64,000 nt of DNA. Source: Stenotrophomonas maltophilia (GTDB lineage: Bacteria; Pseudomonadota; Gammaproteobacteria; Xanthomonadales; Xanthomonadaceae). The stretch lies in contig NZ_CP154630.1 of the NCBI RefSeq assembly GCF_039555535.1, forward strand, positions 447,001 to 511,000, written 5' to 3'. The first letter of the stretch is position 1, and each line of letters begins with the position of its first letter. The translations under genes and the position numbers were made by a program. Of this stretch, positions 7,858-16,089 are shown piece by piece. The notes under the pieces were generated by a model. It saw only the letters and a program-made list of their open reading frames with translations. It did no database searches and had not been told where the DNA came from.

Positions 7858-8655
7858 TCAATCGCCGTCGGTTTCGTCGGGGTGGGCCTTCCAGTAGCCG
7901 GTCGAGCGGATCCAGTCGCGCGGCACGCCCAGGTGGCCTTCGATGAACTTGCGCATCATCCGCGCACGGCGTGATTCGGTGGCGATCCAGTAGAAGACAT
8001 CACCTTCCGGGGCCTCGAAGTCGGTCAGCATGTCTTCCAGCAGCGTACTGCTGGCCGCAGGGAAGCCGTTGCGCTCCAGCCAGTGGATGCGCACGTTCTC
8101 GTACTGCGGCAGGTCCTGGCGCTCGGCCTCGTCGCGCACTTCGATGAAGGCCTGCACCTCGGCACCGTCCGGCAGCACGTCCAGCCAGCGGGCGATCGCT
8201 GGCAACGCAGTCTCATCGCCGATCAGCACATAGGCGTCGTAGCTGTCGGCTACGACGAACGAACCGCGCGGGCCGCCGATCACCAGCGTGTCGCCCGGCT
8301 GGGCGCGTTCGGCCCACGGCCCGGCAATACCCTGGTCGTGCAGCACGAAGTCGATGGCCAGCTCGCCGGTTTCGTGGTCCCACCAGCGCGGGGTGTAGTC
8401 GCGGGCCGGCGAATGCTCCTTGCCTTCCGGGTAGCGCGGGCCCTCGGCGGTCATGGTCGGCAGCACCATCTCGCCCGCAGCGTTGGGGAAGAACAGCTTG
8501 ATGTGGTCGTCGGCGCCGGGCGAATCGAAGCCGGCCAGTTCGTCGCCGCCCAGCACGATGCGGCGCATGTGCGGGGTGACTTCTTCGGTGCGCAGCACGG
8601 TCAGTTCACGGAAGCGCACATCCAGGCGCAGGCGCGTGTTGTTGTGTTCGGTCAT
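7858..8655 (-). CDS. siderophore-interacting protein (FAD/NAD(P)H ferric-siderophore reductase)
   Basis: A 265-residue SIP/ViuB-family flavoprotein: an N-terminal FAD-binding barrel with the RDYTPRW motif (about residues 95-101), then an NAD(P)H-binding half with VLIGDETALPAIARWL and a C-terminal YWIATESRRARMMRKFI. The family reduces ferric siderophores in the cytosol to release iron. It lies 60 bases downstream of the PadR regulator gene in the same direction. The pair mirrors the E. coli yqjI-yqjH arrangement (PadR-like repressor and SIP reductase), so regulation by that PadR protein is likely. Confidence 0.92.
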   Translation of the reverse strand: MTEHNNTRLRLDVRFRELTVLRTEEVTPHMRRIVLGGDELAGFDSPGADDHIKLFFPNAAGEMVLPTMTAEGPRYPEGKEHSPARDYTPRWWDHETGELAIDFVLHDQGIAGPWAERAQPGDTLVIGGPRGSFVVADSYDAYVLIGDETALPAIARWLDVLPDGAEVQAFIEVRDEAERQDLPQYENVRIHWLERNGFPAASSTLLEDMLTDFEAPEGDVFYWIATESRRARMMRKFIEGHLGVPRDWIRSTGYWKAHPDETDGD

Positions 8656-8715
8656 GGGGATACCTGTAAAGGTGTCGCGCGGGAGCGCGCGGCGTAGGGG
8701 AGGACCTGGCGGGCG

Positions 8716-9276
8716 TCAGTCTGGCTGGGTCGTTGAAATCGGTGGTTGCTCGCTACCGGCCGTACCGTTGAGCAGGGCCGAGGCCCGCGTCAGCAGTGCC
8801 GCCACTTCGTCCGCCTCACCCTCGGCCCAGCGGCCGTGGTGATGCACCAGCGCCCGCTTGAACTCGTGCAGGGCGCCGGCCAGCGGCGCCGGCAGCGAGG
8901 CCTTGGTGATCTCGCGGGCACGGTCGAAGGCGCGTCGCTGCGCCAGCCGCACCTGGGTGCGCTGCACCTTCAGCTCGAACTCGCCGGCGGCGGTGATGCG
9001 GAAGATCCGCTTGCCGTCCACTTCCTCGGCCTCGATCCAGCCGGCCTGCTCGAAGCTGGCCAGCAGCGGGTACATGGTGCCGGCGCTGGGCGTGTAGGCC
9101 TGCATGAACTGGTTGCTGATCAGCTGCATCAGCTCGTAGCCATGGCGCGGCTGCTCGCCGATCAGGGCCAGCACCAGCAGGCGCAGGTCGCCGCGGCTGA
9201 GCACGCGCGGCTGGCCGTTGCGACGGGGTACCGCCGAATCGGTGGAACGGGCTCTGGGAGAGGGGCTTCGGCTCAT
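8716..9276 (-). CDS. PadR-family transcriptional regulator, YqjI-like
   Basis: A 186-residue protein with a PadR winged helix at about residues 28-100 (DLRLLVLALIGEQPRHGYEL, then SAGTMYPLLASFEQAGWI, then KRIFRITAAGE) and a C-terminal helical dimerisation region. E. coli YqjI has a metal-binding His/Cys-rich N-terminus; here the N-terminus (SRSPSPRARSTDS) lacks it, so metal sensing is not evident. Two palindromic CGATATATCG boxes lie just upstream of the start at 9276 and are the likely autoregulatory operator. Downstream is the SIP reductase gene it probably controls. Start chosen at the first ATG with a full-length HTH. Confidence 0.88.
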   Translation of the reverse strand: MSRSPSPRARSTDSAVPRRNGQPRVLSRGDLRLLVLALIGEQPRHGYELMQLISNQFMQAYTPSAGTMYPLLASFEQAGWIEAEEVDGKRIFRITAAGEFELKVQRTQVRLAQRRAFDRAREITKASLPAPLAGALHEFKRALVHHHGRWAEGEADEVAALLTRASALLNGTAGSEQPPISTTQPD

Positions 9277-9278
9277 TT

Positions 9279-9315
9279 CGATATATCGGTAAACGAGTGT
9301 TAAAACGATATATCG
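9279..9315. promoter_or_regulatory. double PadR-type operator
   Basis: Two perfect ten-base palindromes CGATATATCG at 9279-9288 and 9306-9315, 27 bases apart centre to centre, lie immediately upstream of the padR start codon. AT-rich TATC/GATA palindromes are typical of PadR-family operators. Binding here would block transcription of the padR-SIP unit. Confidence 0.75.
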
Positions 9316-9390
9316 ATACGTCGAAAGCGACAACACCCGATCCGGCCACAAGCAGGTGCAATTTGGGCCACGGCCAGCCCCACTCACAGC

Positions 9391-9418
9391 AAAAGGGGCG
9401 CCCCTTGCGAGGCGCCCC
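9391..9418 (-). terminator. minus-strand terminator-like hairpin upstream of aceE
   Basis: Stem GGGGCGCC / GGCGCCCC with an eight-base loop, followed on the minus strand by four T. Read in the minus direction it would end a transcript coming from 9420-9790. That stretch has no convincing coding frame on either strand, so either a small RNA is made there or the hairpin insulates padR from transcription. The remainder of 9316-9821 shows no gene and presumably includes the aceE promoter and leader. Confidence 0.45.
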
Positions 9419-9821
9419 GGCGATGCTGTGGAAGGGAGCAGGGCCATCGGGCCCATCACTCGCGACCCACCCTGGGCCCGCGGCCGGCATCGATCCAGAG
9501 GCAGATGCGACACGTTGTCGCCGGTTCAGAACCGCCGCCCGGCGCCCACCTACGGCGGTGCCGGAGTTGCCCTACAACCGTCATCGGCAGCGGTAACACT
9601 GCGTCCTGCACATGGGCGCAGCAGCCCGCAAGCGACAGCCCGCGCAGCTGCCAAGGCCCGCCGCAGGGCCATCAGTGGGCCCGGCAAGCCCCTTGCGGAC
9701 ACTGGCCGGTTGCATCCATACGCCTGCGTAGCCAAGTGACGAAAGCCCTTGGTGCGCTACACTTTGCGGTCTAGAAATCTATACAACAGTCGCGCGCGTG
9801 CGTGCGGTTATGGGAGCGCTA

Positions 9822-12509
9822 ATGAACTGGTTGAACGAGGTGCTGAACAACGACCCGAATCCTGTGGAAACCCAGGAGTGGATCGAGTCGTTGAAGGCCG
9901 TTATTGATGTCGAGGGCTCCGAGCGCGCGCATCAGCTGCTGGAAGGCATGGTGGAACTGACCCGTCGTTCGGGCGCCTACCTGCCGTTCTCTCCCACCAC
10001 CGAGTACGTCAACACCATCGAGCCGCAGCTCGAGGCCAAGAGCCCGGGCAATGCCGAGCTGGAATGGCGCATCCGTTCGATCATCCGCTGGAACGCGATG
10101 GCCACCGTGGTGCGCGCCAACCGCAAGCCGGGTGACCTGGGCGGCCACATCGCCTCGTTCGCCTCCGGCGCCACACTGTACGACGTGGGCTTCAACCACT
10201 TCTGGCGCGCCCCGAGCGAAAACCACCCGGGCGACCTGCTGTTCATCCAGGGCCACAGCGCCCCGGGCATCTACGCGCGTTCCTTCCTGGAAGGCCGCAT
10301 CAGCGAAGAGCAGCTGGACAAGTTCCGCATGGAAGTGGACGGCGGTGGCCTGTCCTCGTACCCGCACCCGTGGCTGATGCCGGAATACTGGCAGACCCCG
10401 ACCGTGTCGATGGGCCTGGGCCCGCTGGCCGCCATCTACCAGGCGCAGTTCATGCGCTACCTGGAAAACCGTGGCCTGATCGAGAAGTCCGACCGCAAGG
10501 TGTGGTGCTTCATCGGCGACGGCGAGAGCGACGAGCCGGAAACCCTGGGTGCCATCGCCCTGGCCGGCCGTGAAGGCCTGGACAACCTGATCTTCGTGGT
10601 GAACTGCAACCTGCAGCGCCTGGACGGCCCGGTGCGCGGCAATGGCAAGATCATCCAGGAACTGGAGGGCGTGTTCCGTGGCGGCGGCTGGAACGTGATC
10701 AAGCTGCTGTGGGGCGGTTACTGGGATGCCCTGCTGGCCAAGGACACCAATGGCGTCCTGAAGAAGCTGATGATGGAAACCGTCGACGGCGAATACCAGA
10801 ACTGCAAGGCCTTCGGCGGCGCGTATACCCGCGAGCATTTCTTCGGCAAGTACCCGGAAACCGCCGCGATGGTCGCCGGCCTGAGCGACGACGACATCTG
10901 GCGCCTGAACCGTGGTGGCCACGACCCGCACAAGGTGTACGCCGCCTACCATCAGGCCGTGAACACCAAGGGCATGCCGACCGTCATCCTGGCCAAGACC
11001 GTGAAGGGTTACGGCATGGGCAGCGCCGGTGAAGCGCTGAACCCGACCCACCAGACCAAGAAGCTGGACGACGAAGCGGTGCGCCACTTCCGCGACCGCT
11101 TCAACATTCCGGTGACCGACGCGCAGCTGGCCGACGGCCAGGTGCCGTTCTACCACCCGGGCCCGGATTCGCCGGAAGTGCAGTACCTGCAGGAACGCCG
11201 TGCTGCCCTGGGCGGTTACCTGCCGCAGCGCCGCCGCAAGGCCGACAAGACCTTCGTGGCGCCGAAGCTGGAAGCCTACGAGCGCCTGCTGAAGAGCAGC
11301 GGCGAGCGCAGCTACTCCACCACCATGGCCTTCGTGCAGAGCCTGAACATCACCCTGCGTGACAAGGAACTGGGCCCGCACATCGTGCCGATCGTGGCCG
11401 ACGAAGCCCGTACCTTTGGTATGGAAGGCCTGTTCCGCCAGATCGGCATCTACGCGCCGTTTGGCCAGAAGTACAAGCCGGTCGACGCCGACCAGCTGAT
11501 GTTCTACCGCGAAGACCAGAGCGGCCAGGTGCTGCAGCAGGGCATCAGCGAGCCGGGTGCGATCAGCTCGTGGATGGCCGCCGGTACCAGCTACTCGGTC
11601 AGCAACGTGCCGATGCTGCCGTTCTACATCTACTACTCGATGTTCGGCTTCCAGCGCGTGGGCGACATCGCCTGGCAGGCCGCCGACATGCGTACCCGCG
11701 GCTTCCTGCTGGGGGGCACCGCCGGCCGCACCACGCTGAACGGTGAAGGCCTGCAGCACGAAGATGGCTTCAGCCATCTGGTGGCCGGTGGCATCCCCAA
11801 CGTGCGCAGCTACGACCCGACCTTCGGCTTCGAAGTGACGGTGATCCTGCAGCACGGCACCAAGGCGATGATGGAAGATCAGATTGACGAGTACTACTAC
11901 GTCACTCTGATGAACGAGAACTACACCCACCCGGAAATGCCGGAAGGTGCGGCCGAAGGCATCGTCAAGGGCATGTACCTGCTGACCGATGCCGGCAAGC
12001 CGAAGAAGGGCGAGCTGCGCGTGCAGCTGCTGGGCTCGGGCACCATCCTGCGCGAAGCCATTGCCGCGGCCGAGCTGCTGGACAAGGACTTCGGCGTGAC
12101 CGCCGATATCTGGAGCTGCCCGAGCTTCAACGAACTGCGTCGCGATGGTTTCGACGTGGAACGTGCCAACCGCCTGCATCCGGAAGGTGAGCAGCGCAAG
12201 GCCTACGTGACCGAGCTGCTGGAAGGCCGTCAGGGCCCGGCAATTGCCGCCACCGACTACGTGCGTGCGTATGCGGACCAGATCCGCGCGTTCGTGCCGA
12301 TGTCTTATACGGTGCTGGGTACGGATGGGTTTGGCCGTTCGGATACGCGTGCGAACCTGCGCCGGTTCTTCGAGGTTGACCGGTACTACATCGCGCATGC
12401 CGCGATTGCAGCGCTGGCGAAGGAAGGGAAGATGACCGCGAAGGATGTGGCCCGGGCGATCAAGCAGTACAAGATTGATCCGGAGAAGGCTAACCCTGTT
12501 GGGGTTTGA
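9822..12509 (+). CDS. aceE: pyruvate dehydrogenase E1 component (homodimeric type)
   Basis: An 895-residue thiamine-diphosphate enzyme that decarboxylates pyruvate and acetylates the lipoyl arm of E2 in the pyruvate dehydrogenase complex. Recognisable AceE features are WIESLKAVI near the N-terminus, GHSAPGIYARSFLEGR, the ThDP/Mg motif starting GDGESDEPE (about residue 232) and ending in VVNCNLQ, then PTVILAKTVKGYGMG, and in the second half DEARTFGMEGLFRQIGIY and QEGISEPGAISSW-like sequence. Start at 9822 (MNWLNEV), after GGGAGCGCTA; the frame is open eight codons further upstream. Its E2/E3 partners are not adjacent: a terminator and then the accessory island follow. Confidence 0.97.
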   Translation: MNWLNEVLNNDPNPVETQEWIESLKAVIDVEGSERAHQLLEGMVELTRRSGAYLPFSPTTEYVNTIEPQLEAKSPGNAELEWRIRSIIRWNAMATVVRANRKPGDLGGHIASFASGATLYDVGFNHFWRAPSENHPGDLLFIQGHSAPGIYARSFLEGRISEEQLDKFRMEVDGGGLSSYPHPWLMPEYWQTPTVSMGLGPLAAIYQAQFMRYLENRGLIEKSDRKVWCFIGDGESDEPETLGAIALAGREGLDNLIFVVNCNLQRLDGPVRGNGKIIQELEGVFRGGGWNVIKLLWGGYWDALLAKDTNGVLKKLMMETVDGEYQNCKAFGGAYTREHFFGKYPETAAMVAGLSDDDIWRLNRGGHDPHKVYAAYHQAVNTKGMPTVILAKTVKGYGMGSAGEALNPTHQTKKLDDEAVRHFRDRFNIPVTDAQLADGQVPFYHPGPDSPEVQYLQERRAALGGYLPQRRRKADKTFVAPKLEAYERLLKSSGERSYSTTMAFVQSLNITLRDKELGPHIVPIVADEARTFGMEGLFRQIGIYAPFGQKYKPVDADQLMFYREDQSGQVLQQGISEPGAISSWMAAGTSYSVSNVPMLPFYIYYSMFGFQRVGDIAWQAADMRTRGFLLGGTAGRTTLNGEGLQHEDGFSHLVAGGIPNVRSYDPTFGFEVTVILQHGTKAMMEDQIDEYYYVTLMNENYTHPEMPEGAAEGIVKGMYLLTDAGKPKKGELRVQLLGSGTILREAIAAAELLDKDFGVTADIWSCPSFNELRRDGFDVERANRLHPEGEQRKAYVTELLEGRQGPAIAATDYVRAYADQIRAFVPMSYTVLGTDGFGRSDTRANLRRFFEVDRYYIAHAAIAALAKEGKMTAKDVARAIKQYKIDPEKANPVGV

Positions 12510-12530
12510 TTTCGTCAATTATTTGACGTG

Positions 12531-12562
12531 AGAAGGGGCGGCCATTGGCCGCCCTTTTCTCT
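12531..12562 (+). terminator. rho-independent terminator after aceE
   Basis: Stem AAGGGGCGGCC / GGCCGCCCTTTT around ATT, followed by CTCT. It marks the end of core sequence; the accessory island begins just beyond. Confidence 0.9.
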
Positions 12563-12620
12563 ATAAATGACCCGCCCTGAATTAGCTTGACACCTTTTCC
12601 CTCTGGAAAAGGAATGCTCA

Positions 12621-12795
12621 ATGAAATCAACAATCAGGCGCAGCCAGCGGGATTACTCGCTGGCCTTCAAGTTGTCGGTGGTAGATCAGGTCGAACGCGG
12701 GGAGCTGACCTACAAAAAGGCCCAGGAGCGCTATGGGATTCAAGGCCGTAGCACCGTGCTTACCTGGCTTCGCCGACATGGTCGGCAAGACTGGG
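12621..12795 (+). pseudogene. truncated IS3-family transposase OrfA remnant
   Basis: The first 58 or so residues are an IS3-type OrfA: RRSQRDYSLAFKLSVVDQVE, then TYKKAQERYGIQGRSTVLTW and LRRHGRQDW, i.e. the N-terminal helix-turn-helix. After HGRQDW the frame stays open to 13259 but resembles no transposase, so the element was cut at about 12795. The leader has an inverted repeat CCTTTTCC / GGAAAAGG. With the OrfB-like remnant at 22.2-22.9 kb it brackets much of the accessory island. Confidence 0.7.
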
Positions 12796-13489
12796 CGGCT
12801 GGGGCATCATTTCCTCCCATAAGCACTATCCCCAAAGCCGGAGCGGCCCAAGGGGAGTGTGACCACACGTGCGACGGATGGATCGTCCAAGCTGGTGAAT
12901 TGCGCTTGCACTTTGTGTCCATGATATGGATACCGAATGCTCGGTCTGATCTCACCATGCCACTGGAGCCGGTAGTCTCCTTTCCCCAACAGGGCAAGCT
13001 CCTTCAGCTTAGGGAGAGACGCAGCAGATCTTGCTTTGAGATGACCCGAGCCTTGAGACGAACTTTATTCCCGTGCCTAGCGATGTCTCCAAGCTGGAGG
13101 CTGTGCTCAAAGTGCTCAATGAGCTTCATGACCCAGGTCTCGTGGCTTAAGGTCCTGCTTTGGATCAGGCGCACGAGTAAGCACTTGGCCCGCGGAGATT
13201 TGAGCGTGTTGAGCCCATCTGGAGGGCTGCTGGGTGGCCACCATTTGTATCGCTATTAGCTGGGGAGTCGGGCTTGCGACGGATTCAACCCGCGCGAGCG
13301 GGCGGATACCGTGAAACATGGGAGGGCATCAGCCATGCGGGTGATCGCCTGCAGGAGCGGAAAGCAATTCTTGAACCTCTTTGACAGGATGGTACGGGCA
13401 GCTTTGGTCTTTGGGCTGGCCCACAAGCGAGGTTAGCCTCTGGTGATTCCTCAAAATCTGGTTCAAGCCATTGATCAGTCGCTCAAAGA
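12796..13489. other. non-coding or decayed stretch after the IS remnant
   Basis: Composition is less GC-biased than the chromosome and codon use in the only long open frame (to 13259) looks random after the OrfA part. I see no gene, RNA or repeat I can support. Confidence 0.4.
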
Positions 13490-14317
13490 TCAAAGGTCAA
13501 CGATTGCCAGCTCAACGAGCCTTCGTGCAATTCGCTCGGAGTCGACTGCAAATCTTGCTACGAAGGTTCGGTGCTCTTGACTGGTCCGGTCAAAGCGCAC
13601 CGCCCGATGACTGCTTCGCTGCACCTCCGCGCTAGGTAGGTTGATGATGATGAAGCCTAGTACTGGCTCGCGAGTGCAATCGTAATGGGAGACAAAGTTT
13701 CGAACGCATCGGATCTCTTTGCACTTCGCCTGGTCGGCATTGTCGAATCGTGATGCATAAGTTTCCCAAAGCTCCTCGATGATCAGGAAGTGCCGCCGCA
13801 GCTGCTCCTCTACGTAGCCTCCGAAATCACCAGCCTCCGCGAGCGTGCGCACCCAGCGCTCTGCGGCGAGGGGAATCTGCGGCATTTGCACAGGCGCCGC
13901 CGCGTGAATGATCGTGGCCTCACAGCGATCCGAGAACGAGACCCCATCTTGGGATGTGGCGCCCCCCTTCATCACAGGCAACCTTGGTAGGGAAACATGG
14001 AGCCGCCGAAGCTGCAGCCGTTGCCCCAAACTCAGCTCCCACGCCAACACAAGCTGCTGCATGCGAGCATCAATGAGTGCGATGAGGGTGTCTAAATCCG
14101 TACCGGGCGCCACTTCGGTCTGGGCAATACGCAGGGTGACGTCGAGATTCTCGCCCTGCTCGAAGTGACATCCCGGCCACTGGGGTGGAGGCACGTAGAG
14201 CAACCGGTGAAATCCTCGGACGATGTAAACGATCTGAAGGGCATCATCAGGCACAACTGCGGCGCTGGGCGCAGACTGTGCATCATGGCCAATCACTAGC
14301 CCGGGCCTCCGAGTCAT
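13490..14317 (-). CDS. hypothetical protein with a HEPN-like Rx4H motif
   Basis: A 275-residue protein of unknown family. The N-terminal part resembles a beta-rich domain (IVYIVRGFHRLLYVPPPQW, then LDVTLRIAQTEV). The helical C-terminal half contains KEIRCVRNFVSHYD. The R-N-F-V-S-H hexapeptide fits the Rx4H active-site motif of HEPN ribonucleases, set in a helix as expected; the match is short and could be chance. The gene lies seven bases after the membrane-anchored gene at 14325-14825 in the same direction, so the two are probably one operon. Base composition is lower in GC than flanking core genes, and it sits in the accessory island. Confidence 0.6.
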   Translation of the reverse strand: MTRRPGLVIGHDAQSAPSAAVVPDDALQIVYIVRGFHRLLYVPPPQWPGCHFEQGENLDVTLRIAQTEVAPGTDLDTLIALIDARMQQLVLAWELSLGQRLQLRRLHVSLPRLPVMKGGATSQDGVSFSDRCEATIIHAAAPVQMPQIPLAAERWVRTLAEAGDFGGYVEEQLRRHFLIIEELWETYASRFDNADQAKCKEIRCVRNFVSHYDCTREPVLGFIIINLPSAEVQRSSHRAVRFDRTSQEHRTFVARFAVDSERIARRLVELAIVDL

Positions 14318-14324
14318 TTGTAGA

Positions 14325-14825
14325 TCAACCCTTCTTAGGTCTTCTATCGGCGAGCCACTTCAATGAGCGCTCATAGACAGGCTGCGCGTTATTGTAGATG
14401 TCGTTGTAATGAACCTGGACGACCAGATCAGCTAGGGTTCTTCGGACCTGAGCCCGAAATTCATCGGAGGGGTGGTCATAGACGAGCAGCTTGATACTCT
14501 TTCCGACTCCGATAGATCTTCCATCGATGTTCCCGACGTACCATCGGAATGTCATCCAATCAGGGAGCTCAAGATACAGGGCGTCGCCCAAGATCTCTCG
14601 ATCCCTAACGATGCGCAATTTTTCGACAACTAGAGGGCCAGTGCCGTTGTTGACTAGGGTCACGATGATCCTGTCTTCAAGATCGCTGCAGGTAACCGCC
14701 GCCAGCGGGCGAACGGAAAGCCTATTGTGCTTTCGCTGCGCCCACAACGCGAATACTGCAACGATGAAGGCGAGGATTGCACCTACGCCCGATAATCTAT
14801 CGGCGTTATCCCATAACCAGCACAT
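14325..14825 (-). CDS. membrane-anchored hypothetical protein
   Basis: A 166-residue protein with one N-terminal membrane span (VGAILAFIVAVFALWA, about residues 14-29), a basic stop (QRKHNR), then a compact beta-rich domain with VTLVNNGTGPLVVEKL, a pattern seen in small immunoglobulin-like domains of unknown function. The C-terminus is likely cytosolic. First gene of a two-gene unit with the HEPN-like gene. Function unknown. Confidence 0.6.
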   Translation of the reverse strand: MCWLWDNADRLSGVGAILAFIVAVFALWAQRKHNRLSVRPLAAVTCSDLEDRIIVTLVNNGTGPLVVEKLRIVRDREILGDALYLELPDWMTFRWYVGNIDGRSIGVGKSIKLLVYDHPSDEFRAQVRRTLADLVVQVHYNDIYNNAQPVYERSLKWLADRRPKKG

Positions 14826-15296
14826 AAGTCCCCTGAGCTTAGCGGCGCTGCCGCCGCGCAGCCAGTCTAGGATAGTTCAGAATCCTCGGCGACCGGAGGC
14901 AAATGGTCATGTGCTCATCGCAATTTGCGACCCCCCTGTTTAGCTAAGTGAATTAGCGTGGTTCCTAAATGAGACCTGTGACTGACTGTGCTGTCCTAGT
15001 TGTTTGCCAGGCCCGGAGCACCGCAGCACAACTGATTCCTGCGCGGAGGTTCGGCCTTGACGCTAGAGGGCAACCTGTGGGAGCTGTGCATGAGCCTGCC
15101 CATGATGGCATCGGTCAGCGAGGGATCAGGCATGAGGGCATCTGGCTGGTATTTTCCGCCTACGATGGTTGCGCTCGGCCCATCTAGTCATCGAGCAGTT
15201 ACAGCAGATCGGATCGCCCGCGGTTGCGGGGCGGGGCCACGAATGTCCGGCGAGCGCCTGCTGCCACTGATGGCAAATAGTCGCAAGCTTGAGCGA
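14826..15296. other. intergenic, no supported gene
   Basis: Open frames on the plus strand (for example 15057-15350) have no good ribosome site and no recognisable sequence. The stretch may be decayed mobile DNA. Confidence 0.4.
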
Positions 15297-15818
15297 CTAC
15301 AGTCTCCTGCTGAGCCTCAAGTAAGGAGCAAATCTCTGTTGAACCATTGAGCGCGCCCTATCAACTCCTTCTTCGCTGTCCTTGAGGCGTTCGAAATCCG
15401 CCCTATGAGTTTCATGGGCCTCCGGGTCGATCTTTGAGCAGTGGTTTGCGTACATATGGATCATGGTTCGGTGGCGGTCGATGTAGTGCAAGAAGATGGC
15501 CACATCCTTATCGAAGAGGAAGGGAGCCTCCAATAAGCCGCTCTCGAAGTTGCTAACGACTTCTCTGGGTAATAGCAGATACGCCTTGGACGGCTGGCCG
15601 TTCTTGAGGCGCGCGTATGGGCCGCGTCGGGTCGAGATTTCCTCCTGCATAGCGTTGAGTAACGCCACGGTCGCTTTGTAAACCACCAGCCTGCGATCGT
15701 AAGAGTCTAAGCGTAGCTTAACTCTGTTTGTGTGCCACTGTGCTGCTGCCACGGCAACACCGAGCGCAGCAACGCCGGGGCCGAGACTGGCCTTCATTAG
15801 GTCCAATATAGAGTCCAT
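15297..15818 (-). CDS. small membrane-anchored hypothetical protein
   Basis: A 173-residue protein. A weakly hydrophobic N-terminal segment (GPGVAALGVAVAAAQW, residues 13-28) followed by RVKLRLDSYDRRLVVYKATV suggests a short anchor and then a helical, amphipathic body. No catalytic motif seen. It is similar in design, not in sequence, to the protein at 14325-14825. Isolated gene in the accessory island; function unknown. Confidence 0.55.
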   Translation of the reverse strand: MDSILDLMKASLGPGVAALGVAVAAAQWHTNRVKLRLDSYDRRLVVYKATVALLNAMQEEISTRRGPYARLKNGQPSKAYLLLPREVVSNFESGLLEAPFLFDKDVAIFLHYIDRHRTMIHMYANHCSKIDPEAHETHRADFERLKDSEEGVDRARSMVQQRFAPYLRLSRRL

Positions 15819-16089
15819 GCAGATGCGTAGATCCAGAGGTGAGGAGAACGTTGCCGAGCTTGAGCGCAGGTGCCCCGTGAGGGATGGCTACAGCTATGCC
15901 CAGTCGTGGAGTCATGGCCGTGAAAAGTCCTAGGGAAGATGCTGGCGGAGGAGCATACAATTTCTGGCTCATACAATGCGGCCGTACAGATGTGGGTCCT
16001 CGCTGTGCCCAGCCACTCAGAGTTCCACCTTCAAGCAGTAGAGGCGCTCCGTACCCATTGAGTTGGTGTCTGCTTCAATGGATGGAGCT

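Noticed and set aside
9819..12518. 899-codon minus-strand open frame across aceE
   Set aside because: Antisense shadow of a highly expressed, codon-biased gene; no known domain or start signal.
12621..13259. A full 212-residue gene after aceE
   Set aside because: Only the first ~58 residues resemble IS3 OrfA; the rest is not conserved-looking and is better read as a truncated remnant.
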